Below the pieces are notes generated by a model, which was not told the origin of the DNA, did not search any database, and was given only the letters and a program-made list of their open reading frames with translations. From positions 1 to 7,979 of the forward strand of contig SKRP01000219.1 in NCBI GenBank assembly GCA_007118445.1: a stretch of DNA of 7,979 nt. Reading direction: 5' to 3'. The stretch comes from Natronohydrobacter sp. GTDB taxonomy: Bacteria; Pseudomonadota; Alphaproteobacteria; Rhodobacterales; Rhodobacteraceae. Shown in pieces: positions 1-5,367 of this stretch (positions within the stretch are counted from its first letter, which is position 1; every line of letters begins with the position of its first letter). The position numbers and the translations under genes are program-made.

Positions 1-2
1 AA

Positions 3-1226
3 ATGATGGACGGCTCCAAAGGATTTATGGACGCTCAGACCGGCGAGCAGAAAATCCGCAATTTCAACATCAATTTCGGCCCGCAACACCCTGCGGCGCA
101 TGGTGTTTTGCGTCTGGTGCTGGAACTTGACGGCGAAATCGTCGAGCGCGCCGATCCGCATATCGGCCTGCTGCATCGCGGCACTGAAAAGCTGATGGAA
201 AGCCGCACCTATCTGCAGAACCTGCCGTATTTTGACCGGCTGGATTATGTGGCGCCGATGAATCAGGAACATGCCTGGTGTCTGGCCATCGAAAAGCTGA
301 CCGGCGTTGAAGTTCCGCGCCGTGCGTCCTTGATCCGGGTGCTTTATTCGGAAATCGGGCGCGTGCTGAACCATCTGCTGAACGTGACTACCGGCGCGCT
401 GGACGTGGGCGAGCTGACCCCGCCGCTCTGGGGGTTCGAGGAACGCGAAAAGCTGATGATCTTCTATGAGCGGGCTTGCGGTGCGCGTCTGCACGCGGCT
501 TATTTCCGGCCCGGCGGGGTGCATCAGGACCTGCCGCCCGCGCTTCTGGATGATATCGAAGCCTGGGCACAGCATTTCCCCAATGTGCTCGATGATATCG
601 ACGGGATGCTGACCGAGAACCGCATTTTCAAACAGCGCACGGTCGATATCGGCATCGTCAGCGAACAGGAAGCGCTGGATTGGGGCTTTTCGGGCGCGAT
701 GGTGCGGGCCTCGGGGCTGGCTTGGGATCTGCGCCGCGCGCAGCCCTACGAATGCTATGACGAGTTCGATTTCAAAGTGCCCATCGGCAAGAATGGCGAT
801 TGCTATGACCGCTATCTGGTGCGCATGGCTGAAATGCGGGAATCGACCAAGATCATCCTGCAAGCCATTGAAAAGCTGCGCGCCCCCGAAGGGCGGGGCG
901 ATATTCTGGCCCGCGGCAAGATCACGCCGCCCTCGCGGGGCGAGATGAAGACCTCGATGGAAGCGCTGATCCATCACTTCAAGCTTTACACCGAAGGGTT
1001 CCATGTCCCTGCGGGCGAGGTTTATGCCGCTGTGGAAGCGCCCAAGGGCGAGTTCGGTGTCTATCTGGTGGGCGACGGGACCAACAAACCCTACCGCGCC
1101 AAGATCCGCGCGCCGGGCTTTCTGCATCTGCAGGCCATGGACCATCTGGCCAAGGGCCATCAACTGGCCGATGTGGCCGCCATCATCGCCACGCTGGATG
1201 TGGTGTTCGGAGAGATCGACCGTTGA
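3..1226 (+). CDS. nuoD: NADH-quinone oxidoreductase subunit D (NuoD, 49-kDa type)
   Basis: NuoD is a peripheral-arm subunit of complex I. With NuoB and NuoH it builds the quinone-reduction site, on the cytoplasmic face of the inner membrane. The protein carries the family N-terminal motif GPQHPAAHGVLRL (residues 26-38), then DPHIGLLHRGTEKL (51-64) and LPYFDRLDYVAPMNQEH (74-90). By ungapped comparison with the Thermus and bovine subunits, H33 and Y82 are the likely quinone head-group ligands: they are 49 residues apart, as in those enzymes. The C-terminus (DVVFGEIDR) is the usual family end, so the gene is complete on that side. It is a stand-alone NuoD, not a NuoC-D fusion. The start is uncertain: ATG codons lie at 3, 6 and 27, and the ribosome-binding region, or even further N-terminal codons, may lie upstream of the window. 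Related proteins begin MDG, which favours position 6. Its stop overlaps the next small gene. Confidence 0.97.
   Translation: MMDGSKGFMDAQTGEQKIRNFNINFGPQHPAAHGVLRLVLELDGEIVERADPHIGLLHRGTEKLMESRTYLQNLPYFDRLDYVAPMNQEHAWCLAIEKLTGVEVPRRASLIRVLYSEIGRVLNHLLNVTTGALDVGELTPPLWGFEEREKLMIFYERACGARLHAAYFRPGGVHQDLPPALLDDIEAWAQHFPNVLDDIDGMLTENRIFKQRTVDIGIVSEQEALDWGFSGAMVRASGLAWDLRRAQPYECYDEFDFKVPIGKNGDCYDRYLVRMAEMRESTKIILQAIEKLRAPEGRGDILARGKITPPSRGEMKTSMEALIHHFKLYTEGFHVPAGEVYAAVEAPKGEFGVYLVGDGTNKPYRAKIRAPGFLHLQAMDHLAKGHQLADVAAIIATLDVVFGEIDR
1209..1214 (+). promoter_or_regulatory. Ribosome-binding site for the TTG-started 62-codon gene
   Basis: The hexamer GGAGAG lies inside the last codons of nuoD, 8 bases before TTG at 1223. 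The good match and spacing are the main support for using a TTG start, because the following reading frame has no ATG anywhere. Confidence 0.55.
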
Positions 1227-1411
1227 ACGAGGACCCTAAGAAGGAACTGGAGGAGTTTTTGAGCGAGGGCTATGAAATCAAGGCTCTCACCATCGCTGGC
1301 GGGAACTACGTGATAGCTTTGCAGCGCGGTCGTAAAGCCGCAATTCTTCATGTCGATGGGTTCGACGAGACGTTTCTGTCCACCGAGAAAGTTCAAGAGA
1401 TAGGTTACTAG
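1223..1411 (+). CDS. Small conserved-looking protein of unknown function between nuoD and nuoE
   Basis: A 62-residue reading frame fills the nuoD-nuoE gap exactly. Its TTG start shares bases with the nuoD stop (TTGA), and its TAG stop abuts the nuoE ATG with no spacer. A good ribosome-binding site precedes it. I do not recognise the family with certainty. The N-terminus is acidic and amphipathic (MNEDPKKELEEFLSEGYEIK), suggesting one helix. The middle alternates hydrophobic residues around a GGNY turn (27-30), suggesting a small beta sheet (EIKALTIAGG, NYVIALQRG, KAAILHV). There is no signal peptide, membrane segment or cysteine, so it is probably cytoplasmic. About 63% of codons end in G or C by my count, which looks lower than in the neighbouring nuo genes, and two rare ATA codons occur. 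The perfect fit between genes argues that it is real; a regulatory or assembly role for complex I is inference only. Confidence 0.72.
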   Translation: MNEDPKKELEEFLSEGYEIKALTIAGGNYVIALQRGRKAAILHVDGFDETFLSTEKVQEIGY

Positions 1412-2536
1412 ATGCTACGCCGTCTGCACCCCGACCAACCTGGCTCTTTCGCCTTCACGCCTGACAATCAGGCCTGGGCGCGAGCGCAGATCACCAAATA
1501 CCCCGAGGGCCGTCAGGCATCGGCCATCATCCCGCTCTTGTGGCGCGCGCAGGAACAGGAAGGCTGGCTGACCCGTGCCGCCATCGAGCATGTCGCCAAA
1601 ATGCTGGACATGGCCTATATCCGGGCGCTGGAAGTGGCGACATTCTACTTCATGTTCCAGCTGCAACCTGTTGGGTCTGTGGCCCATATCCAGATTTGCG
1701 GAACGACAAGCTGCATGATCTGCGGGGCCGAGGATCTTGTCAGTGTCTGCAAGGAAAAGATCGCCAAGCGCCCGCATATGCTGTCACCCGATGGCAAGTT
1801 CAGCTGGGAAGAGGTCGAGTGCCTCGGGGCCTGTGCCAACGCGCCCATGGCGCAGATCGGCAAGGATTACTATGAAGATCTGACCGCCGAGAGCTTTGCG
1901 AAGCTTCTGGATGCGATGGCGGCGGGCGAGGTGCCAGTGCCGGGGCCGCAGAACGGCCGCTTTGCCTCGGAACCGCTGGGCGGGGTGACGACGCTCAAGG
2001 ATTACACGGGTGAGGCGCAGAACGGGTCCGTGGCGCTGGCCAGCCGCCTGGGCGATACGCTCAAGCGGATTGACGGGTCGGAAGTGCCGCTGATCACGCC
2101 CTGGCAGGGTGTGCCGGACCCGAAACCAGTGCCCTCGGCGGTGGTCAAGGCCAAAGAGGCGAAACCGGCGGATGATATGCCTGTCGATGAGACAGGCGTG
2201 TCGAAACAGGAAGCGCCCGAGAAATCCAATGCCAAGCCCGACGCCGTGGCGAAGGGGGCCGAAGAGATCGGGATCAAGCCGGAATTGCTGACCGAAGCGC
2301 GCGGCACTGCTGATGATCTGAAGCTGATCAAGGGTGTCGGGCCAAAGCTGGAGGCGCTTCTGCACAGGCTGGGTGTGTTCCATTACTGGCAGATCGCCAG
2401 CTGGGGCACAGATGAGGTCGCCTGGGTCGATGAGCATCTCGAAGGGTTCAAGGGCCGCGTCAGCCGCGATGACTGGGTGTCGCAGGCCAAGATTCTCGCT
2501 GCTGGCGGCGAGACCGGGTTTTCCAGTCGGCAATGA
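1412..2536 (+). CDS. nuoE: NADH-quinone oxidoreductase subunit E with C-terminal helix-hairpin-helix-like extension
   Basis: NuoE (24-kDa type) sits beside NuoF in the NADH-oxidising module and holds the [2Fe-2S] cluster N1a. Residues 1-180 are a normal NuoE: a helical N-terminal part (YPEGRQASAIIPLLWRAQEQ, 30-49; ALEVATFYFMF, 72-82), then a thioredoxin-like domain with ligands C96, C101 (CGTTSC), C137 and C141 (CLGAC). At 374 residues the protein is about twice the length of a minimal NuoE. Residues about 180-230 retain some order, residues about 235-290 form a K/E/A/P-rich linker that is likely flexible, and residues about 299-364 form a second domain with a helix-hairpin-helix signature (LIKGVGPKLEALLHRLGV, 304-321; ending FKGRVSRDDWVSQAK). 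Rhodobacterales NuoE proteins typically have this tail. The same type of domain is found in the predicted 5' nuclease COG3743 group and as a tail on some alphaproteobacterial ribosomal L21 proteins. The ATG directly follows the upstream stop. Confidence 0.96.
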   Translation: MLRRLHPDQPGSFAFTPDNQAWARAQITKYPEGRQASAIIPLLWRAQEQEGWLTRAAIEHVAKMLDMAYIRALEVATFYFMFQLQPVGSVAHIQICGTTSCMICGAEDLVSVCKEKIAKRPHMLSPDGKFSWEEVECLGACANAPMAQIGKDYYEDLTAESFAKLLDAMAAGEVPVPGPQNGRFASEPLGGVTTLKDYTGEAQNGSVALASRLGDTLKRIDGSEVPLITPWQGVPDPKPVPSAVVKAKEAKPADDMPVDETGVSKQEAPEKSNAKPDAVAKGAEEIGIKPELLTEARGTADDLKLIKGVGPKLEALLHRLGVFHYWQIASWGTDEVAWVDEHLEGFKGRVSRDDWVSQAKILAAGGETGFSSRQ

Positions 2537-2552
2537 ATCGGGATTTGCGTGA

Positions 2553-2780
2553 ATGACCAAGCCATCGCCCCGAGAAATCGCGCTCGCGCAGCAGGCCCGG
2601 CTTGCGGCGGTGGTGATGTGCGCGGCAATTGTGGGCTGGGTGGTTCTGGGCTGGATCGGGCGGGATTATGGCTGGGATCCGCGCTACGCATTCCTGATAG
2701 ATTTCGCAGCGCTTGGGGCCTTTGCCTTCGCGCTGATCGTGACATTTCGCGTCTGGCGGGCCCGGCAGAACGGGCGCTAG
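2553..2780 (+). CDS. Small two-helix membrane protein, probable DUF5337
   Basis: A 75-residue protein with two predicted transmembrane helices: residues about 17-36 (rich in A, V, W, with GWVVLGWIG at its end) and about 45-66 (YAFLIDFAALGAFAFALIVTF). The short loop between them is RDYGWDPR. The N-terminus contains K3, R7 and R16, and the C-terminus is basic (RVWRARQNGR). By the positive-inside rule both ends should therefore be cytoplasmic, giving a membrane hairpin. From memory it resembles the DUF5337 family found between nuoE and nuoF in Rhodobacterales; I could not check the name. It starts 16 bases after the nuoE stop, with a modest CGGGA ribosome-binding site at 2539-2543. The overlapping +1-frame reading (from GTG at 2549) has no such features and is rejected. 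A role as an accessory or assembly factor of the membrane-bound complex is inferred from position. Confidence 0.82.
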   Translation: MTKPSPREIALAQQARLAAVVMCAAIVGWVVLGWIGRDYGWDPRYAFLIDFAALGAFAFALIVTFRVWRARQNGR

Positions 2781-2784
2781 AGGC

Positions 2785-2794
2785 AGAGAGAGGG
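2785..2794 (+). promoter_or_regulatory. Ribosome-binding site of nuoF
   Basis: The purine-rich run AGAGAGAGGG lies in the 21-base gap before nuoF and ends 7 bases before its ATG. This is one of the few genes in the window whose ribosome-binding site is not buried in the preceding coding sequence. It fixes the nuoF start at 2802. Confidence 0.6.
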
Positions 2795-2801
2795 CAGGCA
2801 T

Positions 2802-4100
2802 ATGCTTAAGGATCAGGATCGCATCTTCACCAATCTCTACGGGATGCATGATCGTTCGCTGAAAGGCGCGATTGCGCGCGGGCATTGGGATGGGACGAAG
2901 AACATCCTTGCGAAAGGGCGCGACTGGATCATCGACGAGATGAAGCAATCGGGTCTGCGCGGACGCGGCGGCGCTGGTTTCCCGACGGGTCTGAAATGGT
3001 CCTTCATGCCGAAGGAAAGCGACGGGCGTCCGGCTTATCTGGTGGTCAATGCCGACGAATCCGAACCCGGCACCTGCAAGGACCGCGAGATCATGCGCCA
3101 TGATCCGCACACGCTGATCGAGGGCTGTCTGATTGCCAGCTTCGCGATGAATGCCCATGCCTGCTATATCTATATTCGCGGCGAATATATCCGCGAGAAG
3201 GAAGCGCTGCAGAACGCGATTGATGAAGCTTACGAGGCCGGTCTGGTAGGCAAGAATGCCTGCGGGTCGGGGTGGGATTTCGACCTCTATCTGCATCACG
3301 GTGCGGGTGCCTATATCTGCGGCGAGGAAACCGCGCTTTTGGAAAGCCTTGAGGGCCGCAAGGGGATGCCGCGCATGAAGCCGCCTTTCCCGGCAGGTGC
3401 GGGGCTGTACGGCTGCCCGACCACTGTGAATAATGTGGAATCGATTGCTGTCGTGCCGACGATCCTGCGGCGCGGGGGGGCATGGTTTGCGGGCTTCGGG
3501 CGTCCGAATAATGCGGGCACCAAGCTCTTTGCGATCTCGGGTCATGTGAACAAGCCCTGCGTGGTGGAAGAAGCCATGTCGATCAGCTTTGAAGAACTGA
3601 TCGAGACCCATTGCGGCGGTATCCGCGGCGGTTGGGACAATCTGCTGGCGGTGATTCCGGGTGGCTCGTCCGTGCCTTGCGTGCGCGGCGAGAACATGCG
3701 CAGCGCCACGATGGATTTCGACTATCTGCGCGGTGAACTGGGCTCCGGGCTTGGCACGGCGGCGGTGATCGTGATGGATAAATCCACCGATATCGTCAAG
3801 GCCATCTGGCGGCTCTCGGCGTTTTACAAGCATGAGAGCTGCGGCCAGTGCACGCCCTGTCGCGAGGGCACGGGCTGGATGATGCGCGTCATGGACCGGC
3901 TGGTGCGCGGCGAGGCGGAACTGGAAGAAATCGACATGCTCTGGGACGTGACCAAGCAAGTCGAGGGCCACACGATCTGCGCGCTTGGCGATGCGGCGGC
4001 CTGGCCGGTGCAGGGGCTGATCCGCAATTTCCGCCCCGAGATCGAGGACCGGATCAAGGCGCAAAAAGCGGGCCGCGTCTCGAAAGTGGCGGCGGAGTGA
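2802..4100 (+). CDS. nuoF: NADH-quinone oxidoreductase subunit F (NuoF, 51-kDa type; FMN and NADH binding)
   Basis: NuoF oxidises NADH, passes a hydride to FMN and feeds electrons to the [4Fe-4S] cluster N3. It is at the tip of the cytoplasmic arm, next to NuoE and NuoG. The glycine-rich nucleotide/FMN motif RGRGGAGFPTGLKW is at residues 53-66, NADESEPGTCKDR at 83-95, and the second conserved segment GAGAYICGEETALLESLEG at 167-185. The N3 ligands are C347, C350 and C353 (ESCGQCTPCREG) and C393 (TICALGD). The length of 432 residues is normal for the family and no key residue is missing. The start has a strong ribosome-binding site and the N-terminus (MLKDQDRIFTNLYG) fits relatives. The last codons (VAAE, stop) contain GGAG, which serves the next gene. 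A run of seven G at 3474-3480 does not break the frame. Confidence 0.98.
   Translation: MLKDQDRIFTNLYGMHDRSLKGAIARGHWDGTKNILAKGRDWIIDEMKQSGLRGRGGAGFPTGLKWSFMPKESDGRPAYLVVNADESEPGTCKDREIMRHDPHTLIEGCLIASFAMNAHACYIYIRGEYIREKEALQNAIDEAYEAGLVGKNACGSGWDFDLYLHHGAGAYICGEETALLESLEGRKGMPRMKPPFPAGAGLYGCPTTVNNVESIAVVPTILRRGGAWFAGFGRPNNAGTKLFAISGHVNKPCVVEEAMSISFEELIETHCGGIRGGWDNLLAVIPGGSSVPCVRGENMRSATMDFDYLRGELGSGLGTAAVIVMDKSTDIVKAIWRLSAFYKHESCGQCTPCREGTGWMMRVMDRLVRGEAELEEIDMLWDVTKQVEGHTICALGDAAAWPVQGLIRNFRPEIEDRIKAQKAGRVSKVAAE
4094..4097 (+). promoter_or_regulatory. Ribosome-binding site of the pentapeptide-repeat gene, inside nuoF
   Basis: GGAG is encoded in the last sense codons of nuoF (GCG GAG, then TGA) and lies 8 bases before ATG 4106. 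It supports that ATG over the longer in-frame reading that runs back into nuoF to 3848. Confidence 0.5.
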
Positions 4101-4105
4101 GAGCG

Positions 4106-4447
4106 ATGCGCCTGACTGACATCGACAAACGATTGAAAGTCAAGAACGCGGCCTGTTCAGGTTCGCGCTTCTCGAATGTCGATCTGGGGCAGGCGCGATT
4201 CAAGAATGTCAACATGGGCGGGTCAAGGTTTCATAATGTGAACCTTGCGGCGGCAGAGTTTTTCAACGCTGCACTGCCGGGCGCGCAGTTTGGAAATGCA
4301 AACCTGTCAGGGGCGCAGTTCGCGAATGTGAACCTGAGCGATGTCGCGATCCAGAACGATGATCTGCAAGGCTTCGAAGGGATGCGCCTGAACGGGGTGC
4401 TGGTGACGGATCTGTTCGCAGCTTACGAGGAGCGCGCGCATGATTGA
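4106..4447 (+). CDS. Pentapeptide-repeat protein
   Basis: A 113-residue protein built almost entirely of pentapeptide repeats. After an 18-19 residue start (MRLTDIDKRLKVKNAACSG), fourteen consecutive five-residue units run from S20 to G89, each with F, L, M or I at the centre: SRFSN, VDLGQ, ARFKN, VNMGG, SRFHN and so on to DDLQG. The F-centred and L-centred units alternate strictly for most of the run, and N is common at the unit boundary. Such repeats fold as a right-handed quadrilateral beta-helix. Four units make one coil, so this would be about 3.5 coils. A short non-repeat tail (residues 90-113) follows. There is no signal peptide or membrane segment, so it is probably cytoplasmic. It begins 5 bases after nuoF and overlaps the next gene by 8 bases. 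The in-frame open stretch back to 3848 lies wholly inside nuoF and is not used. Function unknown; pentapeptide proteins act as structural scaffolds or, in Qnr/MfpA, as gyrase-protecting DNA mimics, but nothing here supports the latter. Confidence 0.88.
   Translation: MRLTDIDKRLKVKNAACSGSRFSNVDLGQARFKNVNMGGSRFHNVNLAAAEFFNAALPGAQFGNANLSGAQFANVNLSDVAIQNDDLQGFEGMRLNGVLVTDLFAAYEERAHD
4163..4372 (+). repeat. Tandem 15-bp-periodic coding repeats of the pentapeptide domain
   Basis: The codons for residues 20-89 repeat with a 15-base period and a stronger 30-base period, because F- and L-centred units alternate. The clearest DNA-level pair is the copy of GCGCAGTT at 4283-4290 and again at 4313-4320, each followed by an AAT-GYN-AAC-CTG-type stretch. 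Copies have diverged, so this is an old protein-level repeat, not a recent DNA duplication. Confidence 0.75.
4427..4432 (+). promoter_or_regulatory. Ribosome-binding site of the DUF3291-type gene
   Basis: GAGGAG lies within the end of the pentapeptide-repeat gene, 7 bases before ATG 4440. Position and strength support that start and suggest coupled translation of the two overlapping genes. Confidence 0.6.
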
Positions 4448-4934
4448 GCCCCGCCATCTTGCGCAACTCAATATCGGGCGGTTGCTTGCGCCGGTTGATG
4501 ATGCGCGCGTGGCCGAGTTCATGGCCAATCTGGACCGCGTGAACGGCATCGGCAAGCGCAGTCCGGGTTTTGTGTGGATGATGGAAGGCTCGGGCGAACC
4601 GGGCCGCGGGAACACCGAGACGTGCATTGCAGGTGATCCGCAATTCGTGTCCAACCTGACGGTCTGGACCGATGTGGCGTCGCTGGAAGCTTTTGTCTGG
4701 AACACGGTGCACCGGCAATTCTATGCCCGCCGGGCCGAGTGGTTCGAGCTTCTGGGCGAACAGCATTTCGTCATGTGGTGGGTCGCGCCAGGGCATCGTC
4801 CGACGCTGGACGAGGGTCTTGCGCGGCTCGAGCACGTGAAAACACATGGGGCCAGTGATCATGCCTTTGGCTGGGACTGGCTGGCCGAGGCGCAACTTTG
4901 GAAACAACGGTCCTGTGCCGTTGCGGCGGAGTAA
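4440..4934 (+). CDS. DUF3291 domain-containing protein
   Basis: A 164-residue soluble protein that I recognise as DUF3291-like. Its marks are HLAQLN (residues 6-11), RVAEFMANLDRVN (23-35), SPGFVW (41-46), the NLTVWTDVASLEAFV segment (72-86), H91 with a following arginine-rich helix (HRQFYARRAEWF), and the MWWVAPGHRPT segment (112-122) leading into a final helix (LDEGLARLEHV). The pattern of VW/SPGF strands and an xLxAFVW helix resembles the dimeric alpha-beta barrel (ABM or monooxygenase-like) folds, which makes a small-molecule-binding or oxidative role possible but unproven. There is no signal peptide or membrane segment. The ATG lies inside the end of the pentapeptide-repeat gene (8-base overlap), so the two are probably translated together. 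The C-terminus ends CAVAAE, and its GCGGAG codons provide the ribosome-binding site for the next gene. Biochemical function unknown. Confidence 0.85.
   Translation: MIEPRHLAQLNIGRLLAPVDDARVAEFMANLDRVNGIGKRSPGFVWMMEGSGEPGRGNTETCIAGDPQFVSNLTVWTDVASLEAFVWNTVHRQFYARRAEWFELLGEQHFVMWWVAPGHRPTLDEGLARLEHVKTHGASDHAFGWDWLAEAQLWKQRSCAVAAE
4928..4931 (+). promoter_or_regulatory. Ribosome-binding site deciding the start of the secreted protein gene
   Basis: GGAG, inside the last codon pair of the DUF3291-type gene, lies 7 bases before ATG 4939. It supports that start, which yields a clean signal peptide, rather than the upstream in-frame ATGs at 4846 and 4861. Confidence 0.55.
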
Positions 4935-4938
4935 GCCC

Positions 4939-5364
4939 ATGAAAACCCCCATCCTTGCCTTTGTCCTTGCAGCCCTTGTCAGCGGCAGCGCCGTGGCCGC
5001 GACCACGCAGGCCGAGGTTAATGAGACCCTGCGCGGCACGCCCGACATCTATAACGGGCTGTTCACGGCGGCGCTGATCAAACATGTCACCGATACCTGT
5101 CCTGCGGTTGCGCCTCCGGGGCGGTTGGCGCGGGTGAATTATTTTCTGGGCCTCTATAATCACGCGCGGCGGCTGGGTTTCAGCCGGTCGCAGATCGAAG
5201 CCTTTGTCGAGGATAAGGCCGAACAGGCGCGGATGCGCGGGCTGGTCGAAGCCCATCTGCGCCGCGCCGGGGTGGACCCGGCCAGCGAAGCGGAAATCTG
5301 CGCCTTTGCGCAGGATGAAATAACCCGGCGCACAGCGCTCGGGCGACAATTGCGGGAGAGGTAA
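4939..5364 (+). CDS. Secreted small helical protein, probable DUF5333
   Basis: A 141-residue protein with a textbook signal peptide: K2, a hydrophobic core (PILAFVLAALVSG) and a small-residue cleavage site, most likely after A20 (SAVA|ATTQ). The mature part of about 120 residues should be periplasmic. It looks mostly helical (for example NETLRGTPDIYNGLFTAALI; SQIEAFVEDKAEQARMRGLV) and has exactly two cysteines, C54 and C121, which could form a disulfide in the periplasm. From memory it fits DUF5333, a family found just upstream of nuoG in Rhodobacterales; the name is unchecked. The start at 4939 is chosen because it gives the signal peptide and has a ribosome-binding site. The longer in-frame reading from 4846 would bury the signal and overlap the previous gene. 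Function unknown. That a periplasmic protein is encoded between two cytoplasmic-arm subunits is notable. Confidence 0.84.
   Translation: MKTPILAFVLAALVSGSAVAATTQAEVNETLRGTPDIYNGLFTAALIKHVTDTCPAVAPPGRLARVNYFLGLYNHARRLGFSRSQIEAFVEDKAEQARMRGLVEAHLRRAGVDPASEAEICAFAQDEITRRTALGRQLRER
5354..5361 (+). promoter_or_regulatory. Ribosome-binding site of nuoG
   Basis: GGGAGAGG overlaps the last codons of the preceding gene and lies 6 bases before ATG 5368. The strong match fixes the nuoG start. Confidence 0.6.
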
Positions 5365-5367
5365 GTC

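Noticed and set aside
1784..2560. 258-codon open frame on the - strand
   Set aside because: It lies opposite the C-terminal half of nuoE, whose reading is supported by known motifs; the antisense product has no recognisable feature.
2781..2801. Intergenic gap before nuoF as an internal promoter
   Set aside because: At 21 bases, mostly occupied by the ribosome-binding site, it is too short to hold a promoter, and no -35/-10-like pair was evident.
2549..2809. 86-codon frame from GTG 2549
   Set aside because: It competes with the two-helix membrane protein in another frame and runs into nuoF. It lacks membrane segments or a known family, and is a shadow frame.
3474..3480. Run of seven G in nuoF as a possible frameshift or slippage site
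   Set aside because: The nuoF frame is intact with conserved motifs on both sides, so there is no sign of a break or programmed shift.
2460..4064. 534-codon open frame on the - strand
   Set aside because: It is the antisense shadow of nuoF with the same codon-bias cause, no domain and no gene-like context.
3848..4105. N-terminal extension of the pentapeptide-repeat frame back to 3848
   Set aside because: It would overlap the N3-cluster end of nuoF out of frame and adds sequence without repeats. ATG 4106 with GGAG at 8 bases is the natural start.
4846..4938. Upstream starts for the secreted protein (ATG 4846 or 4861)
   Set aside because: They bury the signal peptide and overlap the DUF3291-type gene; ATG 4939 has a ribosome-binding site and gives a normal signal sequence.
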